A stretch of DNA of 64,000 bases from an uncultured Alphaproteobacteria bacterium (GTDB taxonomy: Bacteria > Pseudomonadota > Alphaproteobacteria > Thalassobaculales > Thalassobaculaceae). Each line of letters begins with the position of its first letter. Positions within the stretch are counted from its first letter, which is position 1. The DNA is taken from contig CACOPQ010000005.1 of the NCBI GenBank assembly GCA_902629125.1, forward strand, positions 1 to 64,000, read 5' to 3'. Under the pieces are notes generated by a model. That model was not told the origin of the DNA. It searched no databases and worked only from the letters and a program-made list of their open reading frames with translations. Of the stretch, positions 1 through 10,524 are shown one piece after another. Position numbers and translations under genes: made by a program.

Positions 1-525
1 ATTGGCCTAGAAATCGTCCCAGAGGATGTAAGCTCTGGACAGAAGATGACGGGTGTTTGGTTCGGAAATCAGGAAGCTGCTGCTAAGCATCAGGCGCAAA
101 TGCCAAGGGTCGAGGCCGGTAAATATAGCGGGCTTGCTGCGTCTCCTCTAAGGACTGGACGTTTAGACCCACCAGACATATGCCTTTTTTATGCTTCTCC
201 GGGCCAAATGATTCTATTTATCAACGGACTCCAATATACTAATTATAGGCGATACGACTTTACCCTGACAGGGGAGAGCGCTTGTGCCGATAGTTGGGGG
301 CGTGCTCTATCTACCAGGGAAACAAGCCTTGCACTGCCTTGTTACGCGGAAAGGCGCTATGGCGGTGTTGCCGACGATGAACTTTTAATGGCTTGTCCGC
401 CCGACGAATTCGTCACAGGTGTAGAAGGAATGAAGCATCTTTCAAAAAATGGCCTCCGATATCCATATCCTCCTTACTCTGCCTTTGCGGACCCAGCGGA
501 CGGCATGTCTAAAAGTTACAGCTAA
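1..525 (+). CDS. DUF169-family protein, 5' truncated by window edge
   Basis: Frame is open from base 1 through the listed ATG at 46; motifs LALPCYAERRYGGVADDELLMACP and GLRYPYPPYS resemble DUF169 (COG2043). Confidence 0.65.
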   Translation: MGLEIVPEDVSSGQKMTGVWFGNQEAAAKHQAQMPRVEAGKYSGLAASPLRTGRLDPPDICLFYASPGQMILFINGLQYTNYRRYDFTLTGESACADSWGRALSTRETSLALPCYAERRYGGVADDELLMACPPDEFVTGVEGMKHLSKNGLRYPYPPYSAFADPADGMSKSYS

Positions 526-635
526 GTAGACGCTTTGCGATATTATAAATAAGGTTATCGCAGAAGGTAAAGGCTCAGTGAATTTCAAAAGAATAGGCGT
601 TTTACAACTTTTTAAAATGCTTACCGGGAAGTAAT

Positions 636-2537
636 GTGGCAAACGTAGATACACACGATAGCAGCCCTGATGAAAGTGAAGGGTTGAGTAAGGCATCTCG
701 CGCTGATCAGTTCTCTAAAGGGAACAAGCTAGAGTTGAAACTCCTTTTAAGAATAATAAAGATGGGGTTTGCCCATCGGTACAGAATGATAATAGCGATA
801 TCGGCTACTGCTGGTGCATCCATTTTCCAATTATTCATCCCGCGATACGTGGGTGATGCTGTAGATAACGCGCAAGGTCTGTTAGCATTAAATAGCTCAG
901 CAAACACAGATGCTGAAGAAGCGCTATTTTTTGCTGCTTTTATGATTATTACTCTGAGTGTTGCCAGGGGATTACTAACGATGCTTCAAAACTACCATGG
1001 CGAAGCTATCGGGCATTGCATTGGTTATGAATTGCGCGTCGCGTTCTATGACAAAATACAAAAATTATCTTTTGATTTTCACGATAAGGTCCACACAGGT
1101 GATCTGATTACAAGAGGGATGCTGGACTTAGAGGGTGTCCGTATGTTTATCAGCACCGGCGTTGTTCGTTTAGCTATGTTGCTTGTACTGGTTGGAGGTG
1201 CAACAACGTTAATGAGTACTCATGATCTTTTGCTTACTTTTTTAGCGTTATCATTTGTACCGTTTGTAGCGTGGAAGTCTTCTGTAGCGAGATTAAAGTT
1301 GCGGTGGCTTTGGTTATTAATGCAAGATCGCTTGGGTGTGATTACACGATTAATGGAAGAAAACCTTAACGGCATTCGGGTTGTTCGAGCATTTGCCGCC
1401 GAGAAATATGAACTCAAAAAATTCGATATTGCATCAGCGAATATTCTTCAAACTGCAATAAATCGGGTCAATGTAAGAGTTGGAAGTACAACAGTAATGA
1501 GTTTCTCATTTTTTCTGGCAATGGGATGTGTTCTCTGGATTGGGGGCCAAAAAGTCATTAATGACGAAATTAGCGTGGGGACATTAGCAGAATTTCTAGC
1601 CTTTATGACAATTCTACAGATGCCAGTGCGGCAAATAGGAATGTTGGTAAACTCTTTTGCTAGAGCGTCAACATGCGGTTCAAGATTATTTGAAATTATT
1701 GACAGGGTACCAAATGTCTGTGATGCGCCAAAAGCTCCAGAGCTTACTATCGAAAAAGGAACTCTGAAATTTGAAAACGTAAGTTTCAGTTTTACTAAAG
1801 ATAGAAGAAAAGTTGAGGTGCTACGGAATATTAATTTTTCGGTTGGAGCTGGGGAAACACTCGGGATTGTTGGCCCTCCTGGTTCAGGAAAATCAACTAT
1901 AGCACAGCTCGCACCACGTTTTTATGATGTAGAAAATGGAACAATTTATATAAATGACCAGGATATTCGAAAAATCTCAATAGAGTCATTGCGGCGTTTT
2001 GTATGCGTGGTTCAGCAAGACTCTTTTTTATTTACTGCCTCAATCGAAAATAATACAGCGTACGGAAACCCGTGGATTGATGATGATGAAATTCTAAGTG
2101 CGAATCAGGCTGCGCAATTTCACGAACATATCAATCAACTCCCACTGAAATACAAGACACTTGTAGGTGAGCGAGGCGTTTCTTTATCTGGGGGGCAGCG
2201 CCAGAGGCTCTCGATTGCACGAGGACTAGTTACAGAACCAGGGATAATAATCTTTGACGATTCCACCGCGTCAATTGATGCTGTAACCGAACGCCTCATT
2301 AGGAAAAATCTGGATGAAAGTAGCTATAAAAGAGGCACAATCATCATTTCGCACAGGTTAACTTCGTTAATGCATGCAAATGAAATCTTATTTGTTGATA
2401 AGGGTGAGATTATAGAGAGGGGTTCTCATGAACAACTTATTTCCTTAAAGGGTAAATACTTTGAATTGTACCAACTTCAAACCCGTTCCGGCTCGAATTA
2501 TGTTCCCTTGAACCAAGGGGGCCTCATTGTTGAATAA
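636..2537 (+). CDS. ABC exporter half-transporter, TMD-NBD (subunit with non-canonical Walker B)
   Basis: N-terminal TM region; Walker A GPPGSGKST, signature LSGGQRQRL, Walker B IIIFDDSTAS, H-loop ISHR; GTG start. Confidence 0.93.
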   Translation: MANVDTHDSSPDESEGLSKASRADQFSKGNKLELKLLLRIIKMGFAHRYRMIIAISATAGASIFQLFIPRYVGDAVDNAQGLLALNSSANTDAEEALFFAAFMIITLSVARGLLTMLQNYHGEAIGHCIGYELRVAFYDKIQKLSFDFHDKVHTGDLITRGMLDLEGVRMFISTGVVRLAMLLVLVGGATTLMSTHDLLLTFLALSFVPFVAWKSSVARLKLRWLWLLMQDRLGVITRLMEENLNGIRVVRAFAAEKYELKKFDIASANILQTAINRVNVRVGSTTVMSFSFFLAMGCVLWIGGQKVINDEISVGTLAEFLAFMTILQMPVRQIGMLVNSFARASTCGSRLFEIIDRVPNVCDAPKAPELTIEKGTLKFENVSFSFTKDRRKVEVLRNINFSVGAGETLGIVGPPGSGKSTIAQLAPRFYDVENGTIYINDQDIRKISIESLRRFVCVVQQDSFLFTASIENNTAYGNPWIDDDEILSANQAAQFHEHINQLPLKYKTLVGERGVSLSGGQRQRLSIARGLVTEPGIIIFDDSTASIDAVTERLIRKNLDESSYKRGTIIISHRLTSLMHANEILFVDKGEIIERGSHEQLISLKGKYFELYQLQTRSGSNYVPLNQGGLIVE

Positions 2538-4365
2538 GTTAATAAAAGATAACATTCCACCAAAAGCAGTTGTTGGTTCTCAGGTTAGTCATGATGAGGA
2601 AATGTTTGGTCGCGCTTTTGATGGCCGCGTTATCCGGCGCCTTCTGTCTTATTGTAAACCTCACACGACAATGCTTTTAACCGCGATATTTTCTGTTCTG
2701 GTATTCACCTCAACACAGATAACATTTCCCTTAGTGGTTCTCTACGCAATCGACAATGCTCTAGTTAAAGGCAAACTTAATGAAGGGGTTTTGGAAATTT
2801 GCGCAATGATATTTTGCACCCTTGCATTTGTAAACTACGCATCAAATTATTATCAAGAGACTGCTGTAGGTAAGATAGCAGAGGGTGTGCTGGTCAAGTT
2901 GCGACGCGACATGTTTGGACACTTACAACGAGTGTCACTATCCTTCATGGACCGGACCGAAGTTGGTCGATTAATGTCTCGTCTTCAGGGAGACGTGAAT
3001 ACACTTCAAGAATTCTTAGAAACTTCGGTATTTGCCATAGGTGATTTGGTTTTGCTTTTTGGTATAATCACAGCACTTTTTGTGCTCAATTTAGAATTAG
3101 CATTTTTGACGTTATCTGTTGTTCCCCTCCTGTTTATAGTTCGATTTATATGGCTTCCCAAAGCGCGGGCCGCTTTTATAAAGGCCCGCGAGGCAAACTC
3201 TCTTGCTAATGGCGCGCTAGCCGAAGCTATTCATGGTGTTAAGACTGTCCAGGGCATGGTGCGCGAAGGTGTAAACTCTGACTTGTATAATAAGAGAGCA
3301 AAACAAAATCTCCTGGCGCATCTTAAGGCAGCGAAGTTTGCTCAAGTAAATGTACCTGTAGTCGACACACTTACCGGCACAGCAATGGCAATTATTATTG
3401 TTGTTGGTGGGCAGCAAGTTTTGAGGTCTGATTTGGATTTAGGCGTTATGGTCGCGTTTATTTTTTACGTTCAAAGATTTTTTGATCCAATTAGATCTTT
3501 AACCCTTCATTACAGTTTTATGCAGCGAGCAATGATTTCAGGGCAACGTATTTTAGAAGTCCTAGACGTGCCAATTGATGTCGCTGACAAGAGAGATGCA
3601 ATCAAGATGGAAAAGTGTGATGGCACGGTTGAATTCGCTAATGTGACTTTTGGATATGAGCCAGAGCTTCCTATTTTGACGAAGCTGAATTTTAGAATTA
3701 ATTCGGGAGAGACTGTAGCGTTAGTTGGGCCAACAGGTTCAGGAAAAACAAGCATTACTGCATTGATTAATCGTTTCTATGATGTTTGGGACGGAAGTGT
3801 ATCAGTAGGCGGCTATGATGTTCGCGACATTACTCAGCAATCGCTAGGTGATCATGTTGCGATGGTACTACAAGAGCCATTTCTTTTTACGGGTACAATT
3901 TTGGAAAACATTCGGTATAAAAAAACAAATAGCGATTTAAATGCAGTTGTATCAGCGTCTAAGGCTGTCGGCGCACATGATTTCATAGAAGCATTGCCCA
4001 ATGGTTATGATACAATTTTAGAACAAAGAGGAGCTAACTTATCACTCGGTCAGCGTCAACTTATCAGCTTTGCGCGTGCGATAGTTGCTGATGCAAAAAT
4101 TTTAATATTAGACGAAGCTACGGCAAGCATTGATAGTTACACAGAATTAAAGATTCAAAGGGCGTTGGCCGTATTGCTCGAGGGTCGAACAGGATTAATT
4201 ATAGCTCATCGATTAGCTACCATCCGTGGATGCGATAGGATAATTGTCTTGGACAAAGGGGAGATATTAGAAGACGGGACGCACGAGGACTTGAAAAAAA
4301 ATGGAGGATTGTATGCCAGATTACACAAACTAAATTATGCCTCCTTTGATGACGCTTCAACCTGA
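2527..4365 (+). CDS. ABC exporter half-transporter, TMD-NBD (partner subunit)
   Basis: Overlaps the previous gene; Walker A GPTGSGKTS, signature LSLGQRQ, Walker B ILILDEATASID; TTG start. Confidence 0.93.
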   Translation: MLNKLIKDNIPPKAVVGSQVSHDEEMFGRAFDGRVIRRLLSYCKPHTTMLLTAIFSVLVFTSTQITFPLVVLYAIDNALVKGKLNEGVLEICAMIFCTLAFVNYASNYYQETAVGKIAEGVLVKLRRDMFGHLQRVSLSFMDRTEVGRLMSRLQGDVNTLQEFLETSVFAIGDLVLLFGIITALFVLNLELAFLTLSVVPLLFIVRFIWLPKARAAFIKAREANSLANGALAEAIHGVKTVQGMVREGVNSDLYNKRAKQNLLAHLKAAKFAQVNVPVVDTLTGTAMAIIIVVGGQQVLRSDLDLGVMVAFIFYVQRFFDPIRSLTLHYSFMQRAMISGQRILEVLDVPIDVADKRDAIKMEKCDGTVEFANVTFGYEPELPILTKLNFRINSGETVALVGPTGSGKTSITALINRFYDVWDGSVSVGGYDVRDITQQSLGDHVAMVLQEPFLFTGTILENIRYKKTNSDLNAVVSASKAVGAHDFIEALPNGYDTILEQRGANLSLGQRQLISFARAIVADAKILILDEATASIDSYTELKIQRALAVLLEGRTGLIIAHRLATIRGCDRIIVLDKGEILEDGTHEDLKKNGGLYARLHKLNYASFDDAST

Positions 4366-4397
4366 TTATTCAAATAGATAGCTTTTTACCAAATATG

Positions 4398-6044
4398 TTA
4401 GTTGCTGGCAGCATGGTTTTTCATCTCCTCAATTATTTGGCTCTTTAGTTCTGGTTTATTTATCTTTCCAGTTGATGTTCTTGGGAGTTGTTCGTTTGTT
4501 CGTAGAATAAATTGTTCTGGGACTTTATACGATGCCAGCTCCCTTCTGCAGTATTTTTTTAAGGCGTTTGCATCCAACTCTAAGTTATCTTTAGTTTCTA
4601 AAACTGCGATAATTTTCTCGTCTTTAACTGCATCCGGGATTCCAAATACAAAGGCCTGTTTTGTTTTAGGAAAACGCATCAATATATTCTCTATTTCAAG
4701 AGGAGCTACGTTAATCCCTCCTGTTTTTATCATCTCCTTTAGACGCCCTCTGTAATATATTCTTCCATCCTCCCCCACAAAACCTATGTCTCCAGTTAAG
4801 AAATAACCGTCTTTATCAAATGAAGACTGCGTTTGTTTTAAATTTCCAAAATAGCCTGGGGTTACACAACCGGCTACCGTGAGCTCTCCAACTTTACCCT
4901 TATTAAGGGGAGTCCTAGATTCAACATCAACAACTCGGATTTTCATACCGGGTAATGGAAGACCCTGGCTACTCAATCTTAGTTCCAGAGGATCTGTTGA
5001 ATGGCACACAGCTGCATTCCCGTAAGTCTCGGTAGAACCGTATACATTACAAATTTCCTCTGCATCCAATGTTTTAATTATGAACTCTATATCCTCGGGG
5101 AGTCCTATTGTTAGGCCAGTTCTCATATGTTTTACTTTGTCTAATGAATAACCAGAAGCTTCACGAAGCGCGCGGGCTATATTGATCATTCCATAGAAAA
5201 CAGTACATTTTTCTGTTGCCATGATTTCTAAAGCTTCATTCGGTTCGAAGGTTTCTTGCAATACCAAGCATCCGCCATGCGTCATGACAGCTGGTAGGGC
5301 GTTTGCAGAACCAAATGACCAAAATAATGGTACGGCAAACCACAAGCGGTCTCTATCTGACAAGGCCTGGCGCTCTCCTATATGATAGCCATTTGTGATA
5401 ACATTCCCATGCGCAAGGATCACGCCTTTAGGCTCCGCTGTCGACCCTGATGTGTAGAGGATGAAACAGGTATCTCCACTTTTTACTTTGCCTTGCGCAG
5501 TTTGCAGCGTTTCTAGCTTCGTCATCTTAGCCATTTTCCGTAAATCGCGCCAATTTATGACCGCGCCTATGCTCTTTTCTTCGATGGCTATAATATTTTT
5601 AAGTCTTGGAAGAGCTTTGCTCGTTAGTTCTCCGACTTTTGATTCTTTATATTCAGGGCAAAGTTCTCGAAGGTTTTCAATGAAGTTGTGATTTCTTAGG
5701 GAAGAAATCGAAATTACACAAGATGATCGACTGTGTTTTAAAGTCCAATGTAACTCTCGCAGAGTAGAAAAAGTACTTATCGCAACGGTTGTTGCGCCTA
5801 TTTTTGCAATAGCAAACATTGCTATCAACCATTCAGGTCTATTAGAAGATATTAAGGCAACGTTATCACCCCTTTTAATTCCTAGACTTAAGAGTGATCT
5901 TGCAAAAATATCGACCTCTTCTTTGAACTGTGAATATGTAAGACGGGAATCTTTCCAAATTACTGCCTCTTTATCACGATAAATTTTTGCAAGCTCGTCT
6001 AATAGATCCCCTAATGTTCTGCTTTTTGGAATATTTGTACTCAT
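4398..6044 (-). CDS. AMP-dependent acyl-CoA synthetase/ligase
   Basis: ANL motifs YTSGSTAEPKGV, VYGSTET, YFLTGDIGFVGEDGRIYYRGRLKEMIKTGG, PRTSTGKINK. Confidence 0.95.
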   Translation of the reverse strand: MSTNIPKSRTLGDLLDELAKIYRDKEAVIWKDSRLTYSQFKEEVDIFARSLLSLGIKRGDNVALISSNRPEWLIAMFAIAKIGATTVAISTFSTLRELHWTLKHSRSSCVISISSLRNHNFIENLRELCPEYKESKVGELTSKALPRLKNIIAIEEKSIGAVINWRDLRKMAKMTKLETLQTAQGKVKSGDTCFILYTSGSTAEPKGVILAHGNVITNGYHIGERQALSDRDRLWFAVPLFWSFGSANALPAVMTHGGCLVLQETFEPNEALEIMATEKCTVFYGMINIARALREASGYSLDKVKHMRTGLTIGLPEDIEFIIKTLDAEEICNVYGSTETYGNAAVCHSTDPLELRLSSQGLPLPGMKIRVVDVESRTPLNKGKVGELTVAGCVTPGYFGNLKQTQSSFDKDGYFLTGDIGFVGEDGRIYYRGRLKEMIKTGGINVAPLEIENILMRFPKTKQAFVFGIPDAVKDEKIIAVLETKDNLELDANALKKYCRRELASYKVPEQFILRTNEQLPRTSTGKINKPELKSQIIEEMKNHAASN

Positions 6045-6053
6045 TTTAAAGGC

Positions 6054-6806
6054 TCAATAAACTGGTTTTCTTTTCTCAATAAATGCTTTTGTCCCCTCGA
6101 TGAAATCAGGCTGCGAACGCACGTGATCGCCAAGAAGTTGCTCCAATTGTTCTTGAGCTTTGACACGCTCACTAATTGATGTTGTCACCTGTGTTTTCAC
6201 AGCTTGGATTGCCGATGGGCTATTGGCTGCTATTATTTCAGCTTTTTCCAATGCCCAATTCATAACGTCTTCATTCTCTAATGCTATATTGATTAGATTA
6301 AGTTTTTGGGCGTCTTCTGCTAAAATTAATCGACCAGTTAAAAGCAAATCCATTGCATGCACGTGGCCGATTTGATGTATAAGTTTTGTAGTTGCTCCTC
6401 CAAACGGATAAATTGACCATTTTACTTCAGGCAACCCAAAGCGGGCTGTTTTGGCTGCGCACCGAATGTCTGTAGAAAGTATCAATTCTACTCCACCTCC
6501 AACACAGTCTCCATTGATTGCAGAAATTATAGGTTTGGAGTAAGTATCTGTTTTTAGGAGGGAATGATTAATTGCGGTGGTTTTATCTTCAGTGGCAGAC
6601 AGATCACCTGATATATCAGCGCCTACACAAAAAGCTCTCTCTCCGGCCCCGGTTATTATAATGCATCTCGTATCGTCTTTCTCTAATTCATCCCAGAGGT
6701 TTCCGAGTTCTTGCATCATCTGTCTGGTCAGCGCGTTCATTTTTGTAGTATTGTCTATTGTGATAATTGCTATATGTGAATTGTGGCGATGCAGCGAAAC
6801 TTTCAT
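6054..6806 (-). CDS. enoyl-CoA hydratase/isomerase family protein
   Basis: Crotonase fold motifs GERAFCVGADIS, INGDCVGGGVELILSTDIRCA. Confidence 0.93.
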   Translation of the reverse strand: MKVSLHRHNSHIAIITIDNTTKMNALTRQMMQELGNLWDELEKDDTRCIIITGAGERAFCVGADISGDLSATEDKTTAINHSLLKTDTYSKPIISAINGDCVGGGVELILSTDIRCAAKTARFGLPEVKWSIYPFGGATTKLIHQIGHVHAMDLLLTGRLILAEDAQKLNLINIALENEDVMNWALEKAEIIAANSPSAIQAVKTQVTTSISERVKAQEQLEQLLGDHVRSQPDFIEGTKAFIEKRKPVY

Positions 6807-6946
6807 AATGATATTTTCCTAATTGGAGAAAAGTTTAAGACACAAGTAGTTTAAAAAGTGCCTGAATGGATTCTCACGATAAACTTAAAAATTACCTAAG
6901 TATTTTTATCCGAAAAACATTATAAGAAAAGAGATGGTGGCGATAA

Positions 6947-7927
6947 ATGAAAGCAATTTTTTGTAATAAGTTAGGTGGAACAGAAAATCTAGCTTACTTG
7001 GAGACAGCTTCGCCGCGTCCAGGACCAAATGATGTACTAATAAAAGTAAAAGCCGCTGGGTTAAATTTTGCGGATACACTTCAAATAGCGGGAAAATATC
7101 AATCCAAACTAGAACCACCATTTATACCGGGGATGGAAGTTGCTGGTGAGATCTTAGAAATCGGTAAAGGGGTTAACAGACCGCTGAATCTCGGACAGCG
7201 GGTGATGGCATTTATGAGAGGAGGAGGGGCATTTGCCGAGGAAGTTTTAGTAGATAGCGAGTGGTTAGTGCCGGTCCCGGATGAAATGGACGATGTAATT
7301 GCTGCTGGTTTTCCCACAGTTTACGGAACTTCTAATTTCGCGTTGAAGCATAGAGGCAATTTGCAGGCTGGAGAAACTTTGTTAGTTCTCGGTGCAGCTG
7401 GTGGAGTAGGTTTAACAGCGGTTGAATTAGGGAAAACGATGGGTGCAAACGTTATCGCAGCTGCAGGTGGTAGTGAAAAGTGTAAAGTTGCGATTGATCA
7501 CGGCGCTGATTTTGCAATTGATTATAAATCTGAAAGTATTCGCGACCGTGTCAAAGAGTTAACAGATAATCGTGGTGCGGATGTTGTATACGACGCAGTA
7601 GGTGGTGATGCCTTTGATCAAGCGATTAGGGCTGTTAATTGGCAGGCGAGAATGTTGATTATTGGCTTCGCGGGCGGTCGAATACAACAAGTACCAGCAA
7701 ATTTGATTCTGGTTAAAAATATATCAGTTGTTGGCGTGGTTTACGGGGCGCAAACTGAGAGAGATCCATCGTATGGGGCAAGTTTTGTTCAAGAGGCGGC
7801 TGATCTTTTTCGACAGGGGCGTGTGAAACCTCATACAGGAAAGACATTTCCATTATCAGAGGCTGCCGAAGCTATGGATGCTTTATTGTCGCGGTCTTAT
7901 GCTGGTAAAATAATTCTTACAACTTAA
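6947..7927 (+). CDS. NADPH:quinone oxidoreductase / zinc-type alcohol dehydrogenase-like (MDR superfamily)
   Basis: GMEVAGEILEIGKGV, LVLGAAGGVGLTAVELGKTMGA. Confidence 0.93.
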   Translation: MKAIFCNKLGGTENLAYLETASPRPGPNDVLIKVKAAGLNFADTLQIAGKYQSKLEPPFIPGMEVAGEILEIGKGVNRPLNLGQRVMAFMRGGGAFAEEVLVDSEWLVPVPDEMDDVIAAGFPTVYGTSNFALKHRGNLQAGETLLVLGAAGGVGLTAVELGKTMGANVIAAAGGSEKCKVAIDHGADFAIDYKSESIRDRVKELTDNRGADVVYDAVGGDAFDQAIRAVNWQARMLIIGFAGGRIQQVPANLILVKNISVVGVVYGAQTERDPSYGASFVQEAADLFRQGRVKPHTGKTFPLSEAAEAMDALLSRSYAGKIILTT

Positions 7928-7943
7928 TTTATCTGAAAACCTA

Positions 7944-9185
7944 TTGAAATATATCGATCCTCAGAACTTAGATTTAACCGACTTTATTAAAGCCGGTGAT
8001 AGTATATTTTGTGGGCAGGCTACTGGAGAGCCGACAACACTCACGGGAAAACTTGTAGAACAGAGAAAAGCGATAGGTCCCACCGAGGTCTTCCTGGGGC
8101 TAACCTTATCTAACACTTTTGATGCAGAACATGCTGATTTCTTGACGTTTAATAGTTTTGGGCCAATGGGAAATTCCAAGAAGCTATCTGATGCGGGCGT
8201 ACTGAATATTATACCTATTCATTTTGGCTTGATAAGCCAATATATAATCGAGGGGACATTGAAATGTGATGTGGCGTTTGTTCTATTATCTCCACGGGGA
8301 CCAAATGGTAAACATAGCTTCGGTGTCATAAATGATTACATCAGAGCGGCCATTGATAAGGCACGCATCGTAATAGGTGAGATTAATGATCAAGTGCCTT
8401 GGGTGTATTCAGATGGTTACCCCGAATTAGAGAGATTTGACGTATTAATTGAAACATCACGTCCAGTACTTCAAGCTCTGCCTAGTAAAGTTACTAGCAT
8501 AGATAAAAAAATTGCCGATAACGTATCAAAATACATTAATGATGAGGCAATATTACAAATCGGTATGGGGTCGATACCGGACGCAATAGCTTTAAGCATC
8601 ATGGATCGTCGGGATCTTGGTTTTCATAGTGGAATGGCTAGCGATTTCCTTGTCAATCTTATGAAGTCGGGCGTTGTAACGAATATAACTAAGCCCTTTG
8701 ATAGAGGTGTTTCTACGACGGCAATATTACTCGGTAAAACAAAACTTTATGAATTCGCCGATAACAACAAAGAATTAAAATTGCGACCCTCTTGGCATAC
8801 TCATTCTGGAGATGTGCATCTTCTAAAAAATTTCGTGAGTATAAATTCTGCATTAGAAGTTGATCTCACGGGACAGGTTGGTGCTGAGGAATTGAACGGG
8901 ATACCAGTTAGTGCTATCGGAGGACAACCAGATTTAGTAAGAGCTGCACATAGAAGTGATGGTGGGCATGCAATTATTGCACTCCCTAGTTTAGCCAAGG
9001 GTGGAAAATTTAGCCGAATTGTTTCCAAATTGAGCGGCCCTGTTACTACGGCTAGAAGCGACGTTGATGTGATCGTAACTGAGAATGGAGCGGCAGATTT
9101 GCGTGGAAAAGATTTGGACCAAAGAAGACGAGCTTTAATAAATATCGCCGCGCCTGACTTTCAAGAAGATTTGATGAAAAGTTAA
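7944..9185 (+). CDS. acetyl-CoA hydrolase/CoA-transferase family protein
   Basis: Translation matches the acetyl-CoA hydrolase/4-hydroxybutyrate CoA-transferase family (LQIGMGSIPDAI, DLGFHSGMASD, ENGAADLRGK); TTG start. Confidence 0.85.
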   Translation: MKYIDPQNLDLTDFIKAGDSIFCGQATGEPTTLTGKLVEQRKAIGPTEVFLGLTLSNTFDAEHADFLTFNSFGPMGNSKKLSDAGVLNIIPIHFGLISQYIIEGTLKCDVAFVLLSPRGPNGKHSFGVINDYIRAAIDKARIVIGEINDQVPWVYSDGYPELERFDVLIETSRPVLQALPSKVTSIDKKIADNVSKYINDEAILQIGMGSIPDAIALSIMDRRDLGFHSGMASDFLVNLMKSGVVTNITKPFDRGVSTTAILLGKTKLYEFADNNKELKLRPSWHTHSGDVHLLKNFVSINSALEVDLTGQVGAEELNGIPVSAIGGQPDLVRAAHRSDGGHAIIALPSLAKGGKFSRIVSKLSGPVTTARSDVDVIVTENGAADLRGKDLDQRRRALINIAAPDFQEDLMKS

Positions 9186-9378
9186 AACACTCCTGTGAGA
9201 ATGTTTCTTTTAAACGATCATACTAATAACATTGGACTGCATTACCAATATAAAAATAAGCATAGAAAAACGTTATTCAGAGGATAACAGCGTTAATTGT
9301 AAAGAAAAAATTAAAGACGTTTCTCAAGGAAAGGTATAATAATACCTTCATTTAAGGTGTTGATATTATTATTTTTTC

Positions 9379-9407
9379 TTGACCTATCGACCCCAGTTGT
9401 GTATACA
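9379..9407 (+). promoter_or_regulatory. sigma70-like promoter upstream of rplM
   Basis: TTGACC - 17 bp - TATACA, about 45 bp upstream of the rplM start. Confidence 0.6.
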
Positions 9408-9452
9408 GCGTTCTCAAATTATGTGCTCAAATTAAACAATTAAGGTAGTTCA

Positions 9453-9911
9453 ATGAGAACGTTTTCAGCAAAACCAAATGATATTGAAAAGAAGTGGTGG
9501 CTGATTGATGCCGAAGGCCTAGTTTTGGGCCGATTGGCAACGATTGTGGCGAAATATTTGCGCGGTAAACACAAAACCACCTTTACCCCTCACATGGATT
9601 GCGGTGACAATATTGTCGTAATCAATGCAGAGAAGGTGAAATTAACGGGGGCAAAGCGAACATCAAAAACTTATTATTGGCATACCGGTTATCCTGGGGG
9701 GATAAAATCCCGAACGGCCGATAAGATTTTAGACGGCGCTCATCCAGAACGAGTGATAAAAAAAGCGGTTCAACGGATGATTACTCGGGGGCCGCTCGGT
9801 CGCAAGCAAATGAGTAATCTTAGAGTTTACGGCGGTAATGAACATCCGCACGAAGCGCAGCAACCAGAAGTACTAGATATTGCCGCAATGAATACAAAGA
9901 ATAAGAGGTGA
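9453..9911 (+). CDS. rplM: 50S ribosomal protein L13
   Basis: [53 protein letters not shown]. Confidence 0.97.
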   Translation: MRTFSAKPNDIEKKWWLIDAEGLVLGRLATIVAKYLRGKHKTTFTPHMDCGDNIVVINAEKVKLTGAKRTSKTYYWHTGYPGGIKSRTADKILDGAHPERVIKKAVQRMITRGPLGRKQMSNLRVYGGNEHPHEAQQPEVLDIAAMNTKNKR

Positions 9912-10463
9912 AAATGGCTGAAGAAGAGAATAAAAATCCCGAATCTAGCGAGTCATCTGAAAATATTACAGCAACTAACAGTGAAGAAGCGAACACAAAT
10001 GCAGGGTTAGAGGCCTTAAGTGTTTTGAAGGAAGAGCCAATTGCAGAGGCCCCTAGAGAACCCATCATCGATAAACAGGGACGTTCTTATGCGACGGGCA
10101 AGCGAAAAAATGCAATAGCAAGGGTATGGATCAAGCCTGGGCCTGGTAAGATCACAGTTAATGGTAGGGATGTGGAAACTTACTTTGCCAGACCTGTTCT
10201 GCGGATGATGATTGCACAACCATTTGACACAGCTGAGCGTAACGACTCTTATGATGTTACATGTACTGTTGTTGGGGGGGGGGCTCTCCGGACAAGCTGG
10301 TGCGGTTAGACATGGTATTTCAAAGGCGCTGACTTATTATGAACCGGGTCTAAGACCTGTGCTGAAAAAGGGCGGTTTTTTAACGAGAGACCCGCGTGTT
10401 GTAGAGCGTAAGAAATATGGGAAAGCTAAAGCTAGAAGAAGTTATCAGTTCTCGAAGCGCTAG
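9908..10463 (+). CDS. rpsI: 30S ribosomal protein S9, reading frame interrupted at a G10 run (apparent frameshift)
   Basis: Frame 1 gives [26 protein letters not shown]...CTVVGGG; the frame after the G run gives [17 protein letters not shown]...[29 protein letters not shown]. Together they make a full S9. Confidence 0.95.
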
Positions 10464-10485
10464 ACGAAATCTGTATTTTTCCCCT

Positions 10486-10524
10486 TAAAAACAGTCACCT
10501 AAATAATTTTGTGGCTGTTTTTTT
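10486..10524 (+). terminator. Rho-independent terminator after rpsI
   Basis: AAAACAGTCAC ... GTGGCTGTTTTTTT stem followed by a T run. Confidence 0.8.

Noticed and set aside
442-696. Minus-strand 84-aa ORF
   Set aside because: Antisense overlap with the DUF169 end and the ABC gene start; no recognisable protein. The same applies to most 60-100 aa antisense ORFs in the track (707-907, 1220-1417, 3217-3417, 3510-3755 and others).
10212-10463. 83-aa ORF as a separate gene
   Set aside because: From the G run onward it is the C-terminal half of S9 in a shifted frame; the upstream part is out-of-frame readthrough of rpsI.
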